Assembly: GCF_001500315.1 (NCBI RefSeq)
Contig: NZ_LLER01000009.1
Location: forward strand, 1-64,000
Origin: Staphylococcus auricularis
Lineage (GTDB): Bacteria > Bacillota > Bacilli > Staphylococcales > Staphylococcaceae
Direction: 5' to 3'
Length of the DNA stretch: 64,000 bases
Every line of letters starts with the position of its first letter. Within the stretch, counting starts at the first letter, position 1. The notes beneath the pieces are model-generated. The model ran no database searches. It was not told where the DNA came from and saw nothing but the letters and a program-made list of their open reading frames with translations. Positions 28,924 to 38,759 of the stretch are shown one piece after another. The translations under genes and the position numbers were made by a program.

Positions 28924-29556
28924 TTAAAAGAAAAAGCGATTCATAAAGCGAATATCATCAAAAGCTTGTTGTTGATCTAATGTAATCCGTGAGCCAATAC
29001 GCGCCATGAGACAGTTGGCAGGGTGACTCGTAATTTCAGGATCATCAGTCGCAAAGATTTCTAGACCCCCATGTGACATTAAATTCTGCATAAGCTTTTT
29101 ATATTCAAAAACATCTAACTTCGAATGCTTTAAGTCCCAGTGCCCATAATATTCTGTCGTGAGCACAATATAATCTTCATATTCATCTCCACTCATACTC
29201 AACCGGATTAATTCACTACCTAAATGTAACGAGCGATAAGGTAGACTGATTTCAATCGCACCGAGTTCGATGAGATAGGGGAGGTTTCCAGTCGACCATC
29301 GTTCAATTTCATCTGGATAATGGAATGTGACATAGCCAACGATATGTTGATTGTGATGTAAGACATAAATACGTCCTTCTTCAAGATCACTGATTTCTTT
29401 CAATGCTGCAAATTGCTCTTCATAAGGTCGAAAGGCGTTCAGTTTGTCATCAAACGTCATCGTATTCAATTGCGAAGAGGGTACAGGGCCTTCGATAATG
29501 AATGTTTGTTGTTCGATCGTGTAGTTCTGGTGTTGGTAGGTTTTAACATGTTCCAT
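28924..29556 (-). CDS. acuA: AcuA protein acetyltransferase (GNAT)
   Basis: 210 residues. The GNAT core lies in the middle (GRIYVLHHNQHIVGYVTFHYP, then LIELGAIEISLPYRSLHLGSELI, the acetyl-CoA pyrophosphate loop). It acetylates a lysine of AcsA and thereby switches the enzyme off. ATG 29556 has AAGAGGTGA upstream; the longer frame uses a GTG inside that RBS. It is transcribed divergently from acsA with a cre site downstream of a likely start. Confidence 0.92.
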   Translation of the reverse strand: MEHVKTYQHQNYTIEQQTFIIEGPVPSSQLNTMTFDDKLNAFRPYEEQFAALKEISDLEEGRIYVLHHNQHIVGYVTFHYPDEIERWSTGNLPYLIELGAIEISLPYRSLHLGSELIRLSMSGDEYEDYIVLTTEYYGHWDLKHSKLDVFEYKKLMQNLMSHGGLEIFATDDPEITSHPANCLMARIGSRITLDQQQAFDDIRFMNRFFF

Positions 29557-29680
29557 AAGGTTCACCTCTTTTTTGCTGTGGTCTCAAGTGTTGATTGACT
29601 TCAGTATATTGCTTAAGTCCTCGCATGAGATAAGCATCTCCATCATATTTGCGAGTAAAGTGAGTTATACGGTTTATATA

Positions 29681-29694
29681 AGAAAACGTTCTCA
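29681..29694 (-). promoter_or_regulatory. cre operator in the acuA promoter region
   Basis: AGAAAACGTTCTCA matches 12 or 13 of 14 positions of the near-palindromic cre consensus, depending on the strand read. It lies downstream of a minus-strand -10 TATAAT (29707-29712, plus strand ATTATA), so CcpA bound there would block acuAC transcription. Confidence 0.65.
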
Positions 29695-29762
29695 GTGGTT
29701 ATTTTTATTATACTCGAAAATACGACAGACGCCCATGCTACAGAAATATTTTTAATAATATT

Positions 29763-29791
29763 TTGAAAATTGTAAAAAGATTGGTTATAAT
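29763..29791 (+). promoter_or_regulatory. Promoter of acsA
   Basis: TTGAAA at 29763-29768, a 17-base spacer and TATAAT at 29786-29791. The start near 29798 is covered by the cre site at 29800. Confidence 0.8.
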
Positions 29792-29799
29792 ACCATTTA

Positions 29800-29813
29800 A
29801 GAAAACGTTTTCA
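29800..29813 (+). promoter_or_regulatory. cre operator in the acsA promoter
   Basis: AGAAAACGTTTTCA matches 13 of 14 cre positions. It starts 9 bases after the -10 box, a position that gives repression by CcpA. Confidence 0.8.
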
Positions 29814-29834
29814 TTTTGAAAAGGGGGCAATAAA

Positions 29835-31547
29835 ATGAAAGTAGAAGTCTATAAAGGGGATCAAGGAGATTTCAATCTTAAAGATTATGAACAAACGTAT
29901 CAAAATTTTGATTGGAAAGAGGTCGAAAAAGCATTTTCCTGGCATGAAACTGGTAAAGTGAACATGGCTTATGAATGTATCGATCGCCATGTGGATAAGG
30001 GTAAAGGCGATAAAGTCGCTTTAAAGTATAAAGACGAACGAAGAGAAGAGTCATATACGTTCAAAGATTTACAACAGCTATCGAACCGTGCTGCGAATGT
30101 GTTGAAAGATAAAGTCAACGTGGAAAAAGGTGATCGGGTATTCATCTTTATGCCACGTACACCAGAACTTTACATCGCATTATTAGGTACGTTAAAAATT
30201 GGAGCTATCGTAGGTCCGTTATTTGAAGCGTTCATGGAAAAAGCGGTAACAGATCGGTTATCGGATAGTGAAGCCAAAGTCGTTATCACGACGAATAGTT
30301 TGTTATCCAGAATACCTAAAGATCAATTACCTCATCTCGAAACGATTGTCGTCGTGGATGATGACGTTGATGCATCATATGTTGACTTTAAACAAGAACT
30401 AGAAGCCGCATCGGATACTTTTGATATAGAGTGGTTAAATTTATATGACGGGTTAATTTTACATTATACATCGGGTTCAACAGGGCAACCTAAGGGTGTC
30501 TTACATGTTCAAAAAGCGATGTTACTCCATTATATTTCTGGACGTTACGTGCTTGATTTACAAGATGACGATGTTTATTGGTGTACGGCCGATCCAGGTT
30601 GGGTAACGGGAACGTCGTACGGTATTTTTAGTCCATGGTTAAATGGAGCAACGAACTGTATTGCAGGTGGTAGATTCTCCCCTGAAAGCTGGTATAAAAT
30701 GATTGAAACATTTAACGTAACCATCTGGTACACTGCACCTACTGCGCTACGAATGTTGATGAGTGCGGGCGATGATATCGTGCACAAGTACGATTTATCT
30801 TCATTAAGAAGTATCTTATCTGTAGGTGAACCGCTAAATCCAGAAGTGATTAAATGGGCGAAACACGTCTATGGTAAACGTGTGTTAGACACATGGTGGA
30901 TGACCGAAACGGGTGGTCACATGATTGTGAATTATCCATCTATGGATGTCAAACTAGGTTCAATGGGTAAACCGTTGCCAGGTATTGAAGCTGCAATTGT
31001 GGATGATCAAGGTAATGAACTAGAACCCAATCGCATGGGTAACTTAGCGCTTAAAAAAGGTTGGCCGAGCATGATGCACGCCATTTGGCATAACCCAGCT
31101 AAATATGAATCTTACTTTATTGGTGATTGGTACGTATCAGGTGACTCAGCTTACAAAGATGAAGACGGTTACTTCTGGTTCCAAGGTCGTGTCGATGACG
31201 TGATTATGACGGCAGGTGAACGTGTTGGCCCGTTTGAAGTCGAATCCAAACTCGTAGAGCATGCTGCCGTTGCTGAAGCTGGGGTAATTGGGAAACCTGA
31301 CCCTATTCGTGGTGAAATTATTAAAGCGTTTATTGCGCTCAAATCTGGCTATGAACCTTCAGACGAATTAAAAGAGGATATTCGTAAGTTAGTGAAAGAA
31401 GGACTCGCAGGTCATGCGGCACCTCGAGAAATTGAATTTAAAGATAAATTACCGAAAACGCGTTCAGGTAAGATCATGCGTCGCGTACTGAAAGCATGGG
31501 AATTAGATTTACCAGCAGGTGACTTAAGTACGATTGATGATGACTGA
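29835..31547 (+). CDS. acsA: Acetyl-CoA synthetase
   Basis: 570-residue AMP-forming synthetase that activates acetate when glucose is scarce. The P-loop-like A3 motif is YTSGSTGQPKGV (about 212-223), and WWMTETGG is the A5 motif. The C-terminal catalytic lysine is K546 in PKTRSGKIMRR, which is also the predicted AcuA acetylation site. The ATG follows AAAAGGGGGC. Regulation is predicted at two levels: CcpA at the promoter and AcuA/AcuC on K546. Confidence 0.96.
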   Translation: MKVEVYKGDQGDFNLKDYEQTYQNFDWKEVEKAFSWHETGKVNMAYECIDRHVDKGKGDKVALKYKDERREESYTFKDLQQLSNRAANVLKDKVNVEKGDRVFIFMPRTPELYIALLGTLKIGAIVGPLFEAFMEKAVTDRLSDSEAKVVITTNSLLSRIPKDQLPHLETIVVVDDDVDASYVDFKQELEAASDTFDIEWLNLYDGLILHYTSGSTGQPKGVLHVQKAMLLHYISGRYVLDLQDDDVYWCTADPGWVTGTSYGIFSPWLNGATNCIAGGRFSPESWYKMIETFNVTIWYTAPTALRMLMSAGDDIVHKYDLSSLRSILSVGEPLNPEVIKWAKHVYGKRVLDTWWMTETGGHMIVNYPSMDVKLGSMGKPLPGIEAAIVDDQGNELEPNRMGNLALKKGWPSMMHAIWHNPAKYESYFIGDWYVSGDSAYKDEDGYFWFQGRVDDVIMTAGERVGPFEVESKLVEHAAVAEAGVIGKPDPIRGEIIKAFIALKSGYEPSDELKEDIRKLVKEGLAGHAAPREIEFKDKLPKTRSGKIMRRVLKAWELDLPAGDLSTIDDD

Positions 31548-31590
31548 GCGAGGAACAATGTAAAAGTACGACATTTAAACTAAAAATGAT

Positions 31591-31630
31591 GAAGTTCACG
31601 CTGAAAAATGATTTAGCGTGAGCTTTTTTC
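31591..31630 (+). terminator. Terminator after acsA
   Basis: AGTTCACGCT pairs with AGCGTGAGCT around an AT-rich loop and is followed by TTTTTT at 31624-31629. Confidence 0.85.
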
Positions 31631-31713
31631 ATTTACAACAGCATGTATTTCCTAAATTTTTGAAGAAAAAATAAATCGCATCATGCTGCGAAATATTTTT
31701 ATATTTAACACGA

Positions 31714-31731
31714 AAATGTAACAAATGTAAC
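31714..31731 (+). repeat. Tandem 9-bp repeat upstream of fhs
   Basis: AAATGTAAC occurs twice head to tail (31714-31722 and 31723-31731), 9 bases before the cre site. The inverted form recurs downstream as GTAACAT (31805-31811) and ATGTTAC (31833-31839). Confidence 0.6.
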
Positions 31732-31739
31732 TTAAAAGT

Positions 31740-31753
31740 TGAAAGCGCTAACT
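31740..31753 (+). promoter_or_regulatory. Perfect-consensus cre site upstream of fhs
   Basis: TGAAAGCGCTAACT matches all 14 positions of TGWAARCGYTWNCW. A candidate -10 TATAAT lies at 31770-31775, so the site would cover the -35 region. The rest of the gap 31631-31879 holds the GTAAC-type repeats and a hairpin at 31805-31839. Confidence 0.75.
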
Positions 31754-31879
31754 TAAATATTAGACAATATATAATCAGTTGGTTAATATAACAGTGTAGG
31801 GTTTGTAACATCAGATCGTTGAGTTACACAAAATGTTACATCGTCTACTACATAATTAAATTAAAAGGGGCGAATCTAA

Positions 31880-33547
31880 TTGGCACAATTATCTGACTTA
31901 GATATTGCAAATCAATCAACGTTAAAACCTATCGGAGAAATTGCTGAAGCTGCAGGTATCCCTGCGGACGCGTTAGAACAATATGGACATTACAAAGCTA
32001 AGATCGATATTAACAAGATCGAAGAAAAAGGGGAAAAAGGTAAAGTTGTACTTGTAAGTGCAATGAGCCCAACACCAGCTGGTGAAGGTAAATCAACTGT
32101 AACAGTTGGTCTATCAGATGCTTTCCATGAATTGAAAAAAAACGTGATGGTTGCTTTACGTGAACCGGCTTTAGGACCAACATTCGGTATCAAAGGTGGC
32201 GCAACTGGTGGTGGTTATGCCCAAGTCCTACCAATGGAAGATATCAACTTACACTTTAACGGTGACTTCCATGCCATTACTACAGCAAACAATGCACTTT
32301 CAGCATTTATCGATAACCACATTCATCAAGGTAACGAATTAGGTATCGATCAACGACGTATTGAATGGAAACGTGTATTAGACATGAACGACCGTGCGTT
32401 ACGTCAAGTCGTTGTAGGTTTAGGTGGACCAACTAAAGGTGTTCCACGCGAAGATGGTTTCAACATTACAGTTGCATCAGAAATTATGGCCATCCTTTGC
32501 TTAGCTAATAACCTTAAAGATTTAAAACAAAAAATTGCCAAAATTACAATTGGTTACACAAGAGACCGTAAACCGGTAACTGTAGCTGACTTAAAAGTTG
32601 AAGGCGCATTAGCTATGATTCTTAAAGACGCTATCAAACCAAACTTAGTACAATCAATCGAAGGTACACCAGCATTAGTACACGGTGGACCATTCGCAAA
32701 CATTGCACATGGCTGTAACTCAATTCTTGCAACTGAAACAGCTAGAAAATTAGCTGACATCGTTGTAACAGAAGCTGGATTTGGTTCTGATTTAGGTGCC
32801 GAAAAATTCATCGATATCAAAGCTCGTGAAGCAGGCTTCGAACCTTCAGCAGTCGTTATTGTTGCAACAATTCGTGCTATGAAAATGCATGGCGGTGTAG
32901 CAAAAGATGACTTGAAAGAAGAAAATGTTGAAGCGGTTAAAAAAGGTATCGTAAACCTTGAACGCCACGTTAACAATATTAAAAAATACGGTTTAGAACC
33001 TGTTATTGCATTAAACGCATTCGTTCACGATACTGAAGCTGAACAAGAATTCGTAGAACAATGGGCTAAAGAAAATGGCGTACGCCTTGCATTAACAGAA
33101 GTTTGGGAAAAAGGTGGTAAAGGCGGTATTGACTTAGCTAAAGAAGTATTAGAAGTCATTGACCAACCACAAGAATTCCACCAATTATATGATTTAGACT
33201 TACCATTAGAAGAAAAAATCGAAAAAATCGTTAAAGAAATTTACGGTGGTAGCAAAGTAACATTTACTTCTAAAGCCCAAAAACAATTAAAACAATTTAA
33301 AGACAATGGATGGGATAATTATCCAGTATGTATGGCTAAAACACAATACTCATTCACTGATGATGCATCAGTACTTGGTGCACCAGAAGACTTTGAAATC
33401 ACAATTCGTGAACTTGAAGCGAAAACAGGTGCTGGTTTCATCGTTGCCTTAACTGGTGCAATCATGACAATGCCTGGTCTTCCTAAAAAACCAGCTGCAT
33501 TAAACATGGATGTGACTGATGACGGCCATGCAGTCGGCTTATTCTAA
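31880..33547 (+). CDS. fhs: Formate--tetrahydrofolate ligase
   Basis: 555 residues, typical length. It makes 10-formyl-THF from formate, ATP and THF. The P-loop TPAGEGKST is at 65-73, and [22 protein letters not shown] follows. The C-terminal [18 protein letters not shown] block is family-typical. The start is TTG 31880 with AAAGGGG about 9 bases before it. It is monocistronic, with a terminator downstream and a strong cre site upstream. Confidence 0.96.
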   Translation: MAQLSDLDIANQSTLKPIGEIAEAAGIPADALEQYGHYKAKIDINKIEEKGEKGKVVLVSAMSPTPAGEGKSTVTVGLSDAFHELKKNVMVALREPALGPTFGIKGGATGGGYAQVLPMEDINLHFNGDFHAITTANNALSAFIDNHIHQGNELGIDQRRIEWKRVLDMNDRALRQVVVGLGGPTKGVPREDGFNITVASEIMAILCLANNLKDLKQKIAKITIGYTRDRKPVTVADLKVEGALAMILKDAIKPNLVQSIEGTPALVHGGPFANIAHGCNSILATETARKLADIVVTEAGFGSDLGAEKFIDIKAREAGFEPSAVVIVATIRAMKMHGGVAKDDLKEENVEAVKKGIVNLERHVNNIKKYGLEPVIALNAFVHDTEAEQEFVEQWAKENGVRLALTEVWEKGGKGGIDLAKEVLEVIDQPQEFHQLYDLDLPLEEKIEKIVKEIYGGSKVTFTSKAQKQLKQFKDNGWDNYPVCMAKTQYSFTDDASVLGAPEDFEITIRELEAKTGAGFIVALTGAIMTMPGLPKKPAALNMDVTDDGHAVGLF

Positions 33548-33599
33548 TAAGCAATACTATTTGTTTAACGCCTGAATAAACAAATCAATTCAAATGACA

Positions 33600-33652
33600 C
33601 AAAAGACGCCAATTTCCGTTCCAATTGGAATGGGAGTTGGTGTCTTTTCTTG
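33600..33652 (+). terminator. Terminator after fhs
   Basis: AAAAGACGCCAA pairs with TTGGTGTCTTTT around an inner TTCC/GGAA helix, followed by CTTGTTCTT. Confidence 0.8.
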
Positions 33653-33706
33653 TTCTTATACTGAGGTGTAAAGTTCCGTCGTTTTAGATGAGTCATCTTA
33701 TATAAG

Positions 33707-33735
33707 TTGACTTTCACATGCATTTTCATTATAAT
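33707..33735 (+). promoter_or_regulatory. Promoter of the tyrS T-box transcript
   Basis: TTGACT at 33707-33712, a 17-base spacer and TATAAT at 33730-33735. Confidence 0.85.
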
Positions 33736-33741
33736 AAAATG

Positions 33742-35291
<1,550 letters not shown>

Positions 35292-35307
35292 CCAATGAGA
35301 TAAAGGA

Positions 35308-35346
35308 AGAGGAGTGAAACCGGTTTGGCTTTCACTCCTCTTTTTG
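35308..35346 (+). terminator. Terminator after tyrS
   Basis: GAGGAGTGAAA (35309-35319) pairs with TTTCACTCCTC (35330-35340), followed by TTTTTG. Confidence 0.9.
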
Positions 35347-35783
35347 TATGACTTATATATTTAATAATATCGTATATTACTAAGTACCTTTCCTAACCAA
35401 TTATATTTAAATACAAAGATAGGGTGTAAACCCAGGGGAAATTCACAGAAAAAGTAACCGTGTGTATTTTATATCAATATACAGAAAATTCATATAATTG
35501 ATGTTTGCGTTTCACTTTTTATGGTAATAAAAATCTAACAATTCAGTTGAGAAAATAGTTGAAAAAATGAGGATAAAATGGACATCTTAATAATAAGCAT
35601 AGGTGGGATTATTTTATTTTTAAATCGACAGAATTCATTTTATTCTTTCATATATAATGAAAAAATAAATGAGATGATATTATTTCTGTTTTTAAAATGT
35701 AAAATTTCAGTTATATATTTAGAGGAATATGTTTTCTAATGAGATGAAAATAATGAGTATTATTTATTAACGAGGTAATTTAA
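35347..35783. other. AT-rich intergenic stretch ahead of the isochorismatase gene
   Basis: Markedly more AT-rich than the core around it. The only coding hint is a 41-codon frame at 35578-35703. No terminal inverted repeat, attachment site or promoter is clear. Confidence 0.5.
35578..35703 (+). CDS. Possible small hydrophobic peptide (41 aa)
   Basis: ATG 35578 is preceded by GAGG with a 5-base gap. The product has two hydrophobic parts (ILIISIGGIILFL and MILFLFLK) around a polar centre. Length and composition are within what AT-rich DNA can give by chance. Its only support is the RBS and the hydrophobic pattern. It might be a small membrane peptide of the acquired island. Confidence 0.2.
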
Positions 35784-36290
35784 GTGGAAGCTTTAATAAT
35801 TATAGATATGCATGAAAATTTTCTCCAAGCAAAGGAGAGTAAAGAAATAAAAAGTAAAGTATTAAAATTAGGTGAAGAGTTCAAGTATAAAAATATGCCA
35901 ATAATTTTAGTAGAAGATAAACATTGTTCTAGCAATTTAGATAAAGATATACTTAAATTAAGTGAAATTCTTATTAAAAAAGAAACTCCTAGTGCTTTTT
36001 TTCATACAAATCTAAAACTTATATTAGACAGTTATGGTATAAAAGAAGTCGTTATAGTTGGATTTAATATTGAGTATTGTGTGCTATTCACTTCTATAAC
36101 AGCATTTGAATTAGGATTTAAAGTTTATATGATAGAAGATGCTTGTGGCACTGTTAATAATGAAGATACTTACGAAATGCCAGGATTAGATATTGCTGAT
36201 TTTATTGGATCTATACTAAATTGGTCTAATGTGATAGAGGTTCCATATTTGGAGGAGTATTTAGAGAAAATGATTGGAAAAAGAGTATAA
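35784..36290 (+). CDS. Isochorismatase-family cysteine hydrolase
   Basis: 168 residues with the family triad: D8 in LIIIDMHENF, K65 or K66 in ILIKKETPSAF, and C99 in IVGFNIEYCVLFTS. Members hydrolyse nicotinamide, isochorismate or related amides; the substrate is not evident. The start is GTG 35784 with GAGGTAA 5-6 bases upstream. Base composition is much more AT-rich than the neighbours and codons ending in A or T dominate. This suggests acquisition between tyrS and htrA. The same reading frame stays open for 43 codons after the stop. Confidence 0.8.
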   Translation: MEALIIIDMHENFLQAKESKEIKSKVLKLGEEFKYKNMPIILVEDKHCSSNLDKDILKLSEILIKKETPSAFFHTNLKLILDSYGIKEVVIVGFNIEYCVLFTSITAFELGFKVYMIEDACGTVNNEDTYEMPGLDIADFIGSILNWSNVIEVPYLEEYLEKMIGKRV

Positions 36291-36404
36291 TCAAGTGAAA
36301 TTTTGTTGAGACAAAGTACTTGGGAATGTGAGAAGACAAAGCAGTCTGTTGAAGACCGCTTAATAAACATTGACATTAATCCATTACAAATGTTTGTAAA
36401 GATT

Positions 36405-36444
36405 AAAAGTGCGGATTGAACCATTTTCAACCCGCACTTTATTT
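36405..36444. terminator. Bidirectional terminator before htrA 3' end
   Basis: AAAGTGCGG-ATTGAA (36406-36420) pairs with TTCAA-CCCGCACTTT (36426-36440). T residues follow on both strands, though the runs are short. Confidence 0.75.
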
Positions 36445-36447
36445 ATA

Positions 36448-37737
36448 TTATTCAAATAGGCTGTCGTTACTTTGTTCTTCACTTTCATCGTTGTTAGAAG
36501 GCTGTTGTTCTTTTAATTCTACATCGATGTTTTGTGTATCTCCTTCACGATCTACAGTTAACTGAACAGTATCTCCTGGTTTTTTATTATCGTAAAGATA
36601 AGAACGTAAGTCTGTATCTTCTTTAACTTTTTTGCCATCAATTTTTGTGATGACGTCACCTTTTTTAAGGTCATTGTTGCCATCGACTTCAACGACATAG
36701 AGTCCTTCTTTTTCTTTAATGCCTAATTGATCTTTGTACGCATCAGGAATTTCATCTAAGTTGAGTAAACCAATGCCGATAGAAGGGCGAGTGATTTTAC
36801 CATTTTCAACAAGTTGTTTGATAGTTTCTTTCACTTCATTACTAGGAATCGCAAAACCGATACCTTCGACTTGTTCACTGGCAATTTTCATTGAGTTAAT
36901 GCCAACGAGATTACCGTTAATATCGATTAATGCACCACCAGAGTTACCAGGGTTAATCGATGCATCTGTTTGTAATACATTAACTTTATTATTACCTTCT
37001 GACGTATTTGTATCGATTGTACGTTCATTTGCTGAGATAATACCTGAAGTTACAGAGTTTGCAAATTCTAAACCGAGTGGGTTACCCATTGCGAAGACGC
37101 TATCACCTGTTTTAACTTTAGATGAATCTGCGAAGTTAATGGCTTTGGTACCTTTTGTATCTTTGATTTTCAATACTGCAATATCAGTTAAGGCATCTTT
37201 ACCGATTAATTTCGCATCGACTTGTTTAGAATTATGAAGTTGAACAGTGATTTCGTTTGCACCATCGATGACGTGGTTATTCGTTACGATATAAGCGGAG
37301 CCGTTATTTTTTTGATAAACGACACCTGAACCTGTACCTGCTTCTTCAGATTTTGATGTTTTGCCACGGAGTAAATCTTCTAAGCTATTAGCTTTTTGCT
37401 TGTTGATGACGCCGACAATCGAAGGGGACACATCATTGATCATTTCATTGACTGAATCGTAGTTTTCGCTTTGGCCATCTAACGTATTGCCGCCTTTACT
37501 ATTCGTTGTTTGTTGAACTTCTGAACCGCCGCTATTTAAGAATTTATTATCAATGAGTTTACCTATACCCATGACGAGGAGGGCACCTAGGATGCCGGCG
37601 ATTAAAGCGACAAGGATTGTTTTGAACCAAGGGAATTTAGGTTTACGTTCAGTCATATCTTCGTTCAGATTACGGTGCATTTCAGTATCGTAATCTGACT
37701 GATCTTGTTGCTCTTGGTTTGTGTTGTACTCAGTCAT
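36448..37737 (-). CDS. htrA: HtrA-like membrane-anchored serine protease
   Basis: 429 residues, with an acidic cytoplasmic N-terminus, one membrane helix (about 39-60) and an extracytoplasmic trypsin-like domain. The catalytic triad is H155 (TNNHVIDG), D185 (TDIAVLKI) and S266 (NPGNSGGAL). A single PDZ domain lies at about 325-410, followed by a short acidic tail. This corresponds to the shorter of the two S. aureus HtrA proteins. It handles misfolded exported proteins. RBS AGGAGG precedes the ATG. It is monocistronic. Confidence 0.93.
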   Translation of the reverse strand: MTEYNTNQEQQDQSDYDTEMHRNLNEDMTERKPKFPWFKTILVALIAGILGALLVMGIGKLIDNKFLNSGGSEVQQTTNSKGGNTLDGQSENYDSVNEMINDVSPSIVGVINKQKANSLEDLLRGKTSKSEEAGTGSGVVYQKNNGSAYIVTNNHVIDGANEITVQLHNSKQVDAKLIGKDALTDIAVLKIKDTKGTKAINFADSSKVKTGDSVFAMGNPLGLEFANSVTSGIISANERTIDTNTSEGNNKVNVLQTDASINPGNSGGALIDINGNLVGINSMKIASEQVEGIGFAIPSNEVKETIKQLVENGKITRPSIGIGLLNLDEIPDAYKDQLGIKEKEGLYVVEVDGNNDLKKGDVITKIDGKKVKEDTDLRSYLYDNKKPGDTVQLTVDREGDTQNIDVELKEQQPSNNDESEEQSNDSLFE

Positions 37738-37840
37738 GCTTTTCCTCCTTATAATTTTTTCTATATCCCATATTATCTATGTTTTTTAGGTTGAATGCTA
37801 GTAATCTACTGTACAACTTTGGACTGAATTTAAATTGTGC

Positions 37841-37869
37841 TTGTCCCACCATGACGTAAATGATAGAAT
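37841..37869 (+). promoter_or_regulatory. Promoter of plsC
   Basis: TTGTCC at 37841-37846, a 17-base spacer and TAGAAT at 37864-37869 with an extended TGA. Confidence 0.65.
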
Positions 37870-37907
37870 TTATAATTGATTATTAAGTAAACGAAGTAGG
37901 TGAAAGC

Positions 37908-38531
37908 ATGTATAAATTTATCAGTTCGTTATTATACTTCTACATACGAACGTTAGGTAAAGGTTTAATTGTTAAAGGAAAAGAACATATCCCAGAACAC
38001 AATAAATATGTTGTCACTTGTACACATGAAAGTTACAACGAAGTGATTATGTTAGGTCTTGCACTGTATCCAAATGAAATTCATTATATGGCTAAAAAAG
38101 AATTGTTCCAAAACAAATTTTTCGGTGATTTCTTAAAATCATTAAATGCTTTTCCAGTCGATCGTGAAAATCCTGGACCAAGTACATTAAAACAACCGAT
38201 TAAATTATTGAAAGATAATAAAACAGTCGGTATCTTCCCAACGGGTCACCGTACTAAAGGTAATGAAGAAGCACCACTTAAACGTGGGGCAGTCACAATC
38301 GCAATGCTCTCTGGCTCACCGATCTTAACAGCAGCGTATGTAGGACCTAAACATATTATGGGACTCATTACAGGCCAAGCTATGATCAAATTCGGTGAAC
38401 CGATTGAAACGAAATCTTTACCTAAATCAATGAAACGAAATGAAAAATTAGAATATCTCACAAAAGAACTTGAACAACGTACAAAACAACTACAAGCAGA
38501 ACTCAAACAATACAATATTACAAATGACTAA
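37908..38531 (+). CDS. plsC: PlsC-like 1-acyl-sn-glycerol-3-phosphate acyltransferase
   Basis: 207 residues; a short hydrophobic N-terminus is followed by the acyltransferase domain. Block I is H40-E-S-Y-N-E45, an H-x4-E form instead of the usual H-x4-D. Block II is FPVDREN. Block III is FPTGHRT in place of FPEGTRS. The role is the second acylation step of phosphatidic acid synthesis at the membrane. The motif changes are shared features of a divergent branch or lower certainty about the substrate; I recall a similar protein in S. aureus at this locus. ATG 37908 follows AAGTAGGTGA. Confidence 0.8.
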   Translation: MYKFISSLLYFYIRTLGKGLIVKGKEHIPEHNKYVVTCTHESYNEVIMLGLALYPNEIHYMAKKELFQNKFFGDFLKSLNAFPVDRENPGPSTLKQPIKLLKDNKTVGIFPTGHRTKGNEEAPLKRGAVTIAMLSGSPILTAAYVGPKHIMGLITGQAMIKFGEPIETKSLPKSMKRNEKLEYLTKELEQRTKQLQAELKQYNITND

Positions 38532-38544
38532 CGAATCATGATTG

Positions 38545-38588
38545 AAACCGAAATGGATGCCACTGACATACCACTTTCGGTTTTTTTA
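38545..38588 (+). terminator. Terminator after plsC
   Basis: AAACCGAAATGG pairs with CCACTTTCGGTTT (one bulge), followed by seven or more T residues. Confidence 0.88.
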
Positions 38589-38662
38589 TTTTCAACTTCT
38601 TACTTCTTGTTTCTAAAAAATTTAGTTAAAATACTAAAAGATATATTTTACTAAATAAAATA

Positions 38663-38671
38663 TGGTATTAT
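38663..38671 (+). promoter_or_regulatory. Extended -10 promoter of nagE
   Basis: TGGTATTAT fits an extended -10 (TGnTATTAT); no clear -35. The predicted start is near 38678, with a cre-like site at 38691. Confidence 0.5.
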
Positions 38672-38690
38672 AGAAAAGGTTTGATTTTAA

Positions 38691-38704
38691 CAAAAACGCT
38701 TACA
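38691..38704 (+). promoter_or_regulatory. cre-like site in the nagE leader
   Basis: CAAAAACGCTTACA matches 12 of 14 cre positions, with a perfect AAACGCTTACA core. It lies just downstream of the predicted transcription start. Confidence 0.55.
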
Positions 38705-38759
38705 TAATTAAAATGATAGACTAAAATTAAATTTCTACATAAAGAAAAGAGGGAATCAC

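Noticed and set aside
36291-36404. Insertion sequence remnant after the isochorismatase gene
   Set aside because: No transposase motif, terminal inverted repeats or target duplication could be recognised.
36734-37237. 167-codon plus-strand frame opposite htrA
   Set aside because: Shadow of a real protease gene on the other strand; no RBS and no recognisable domain.
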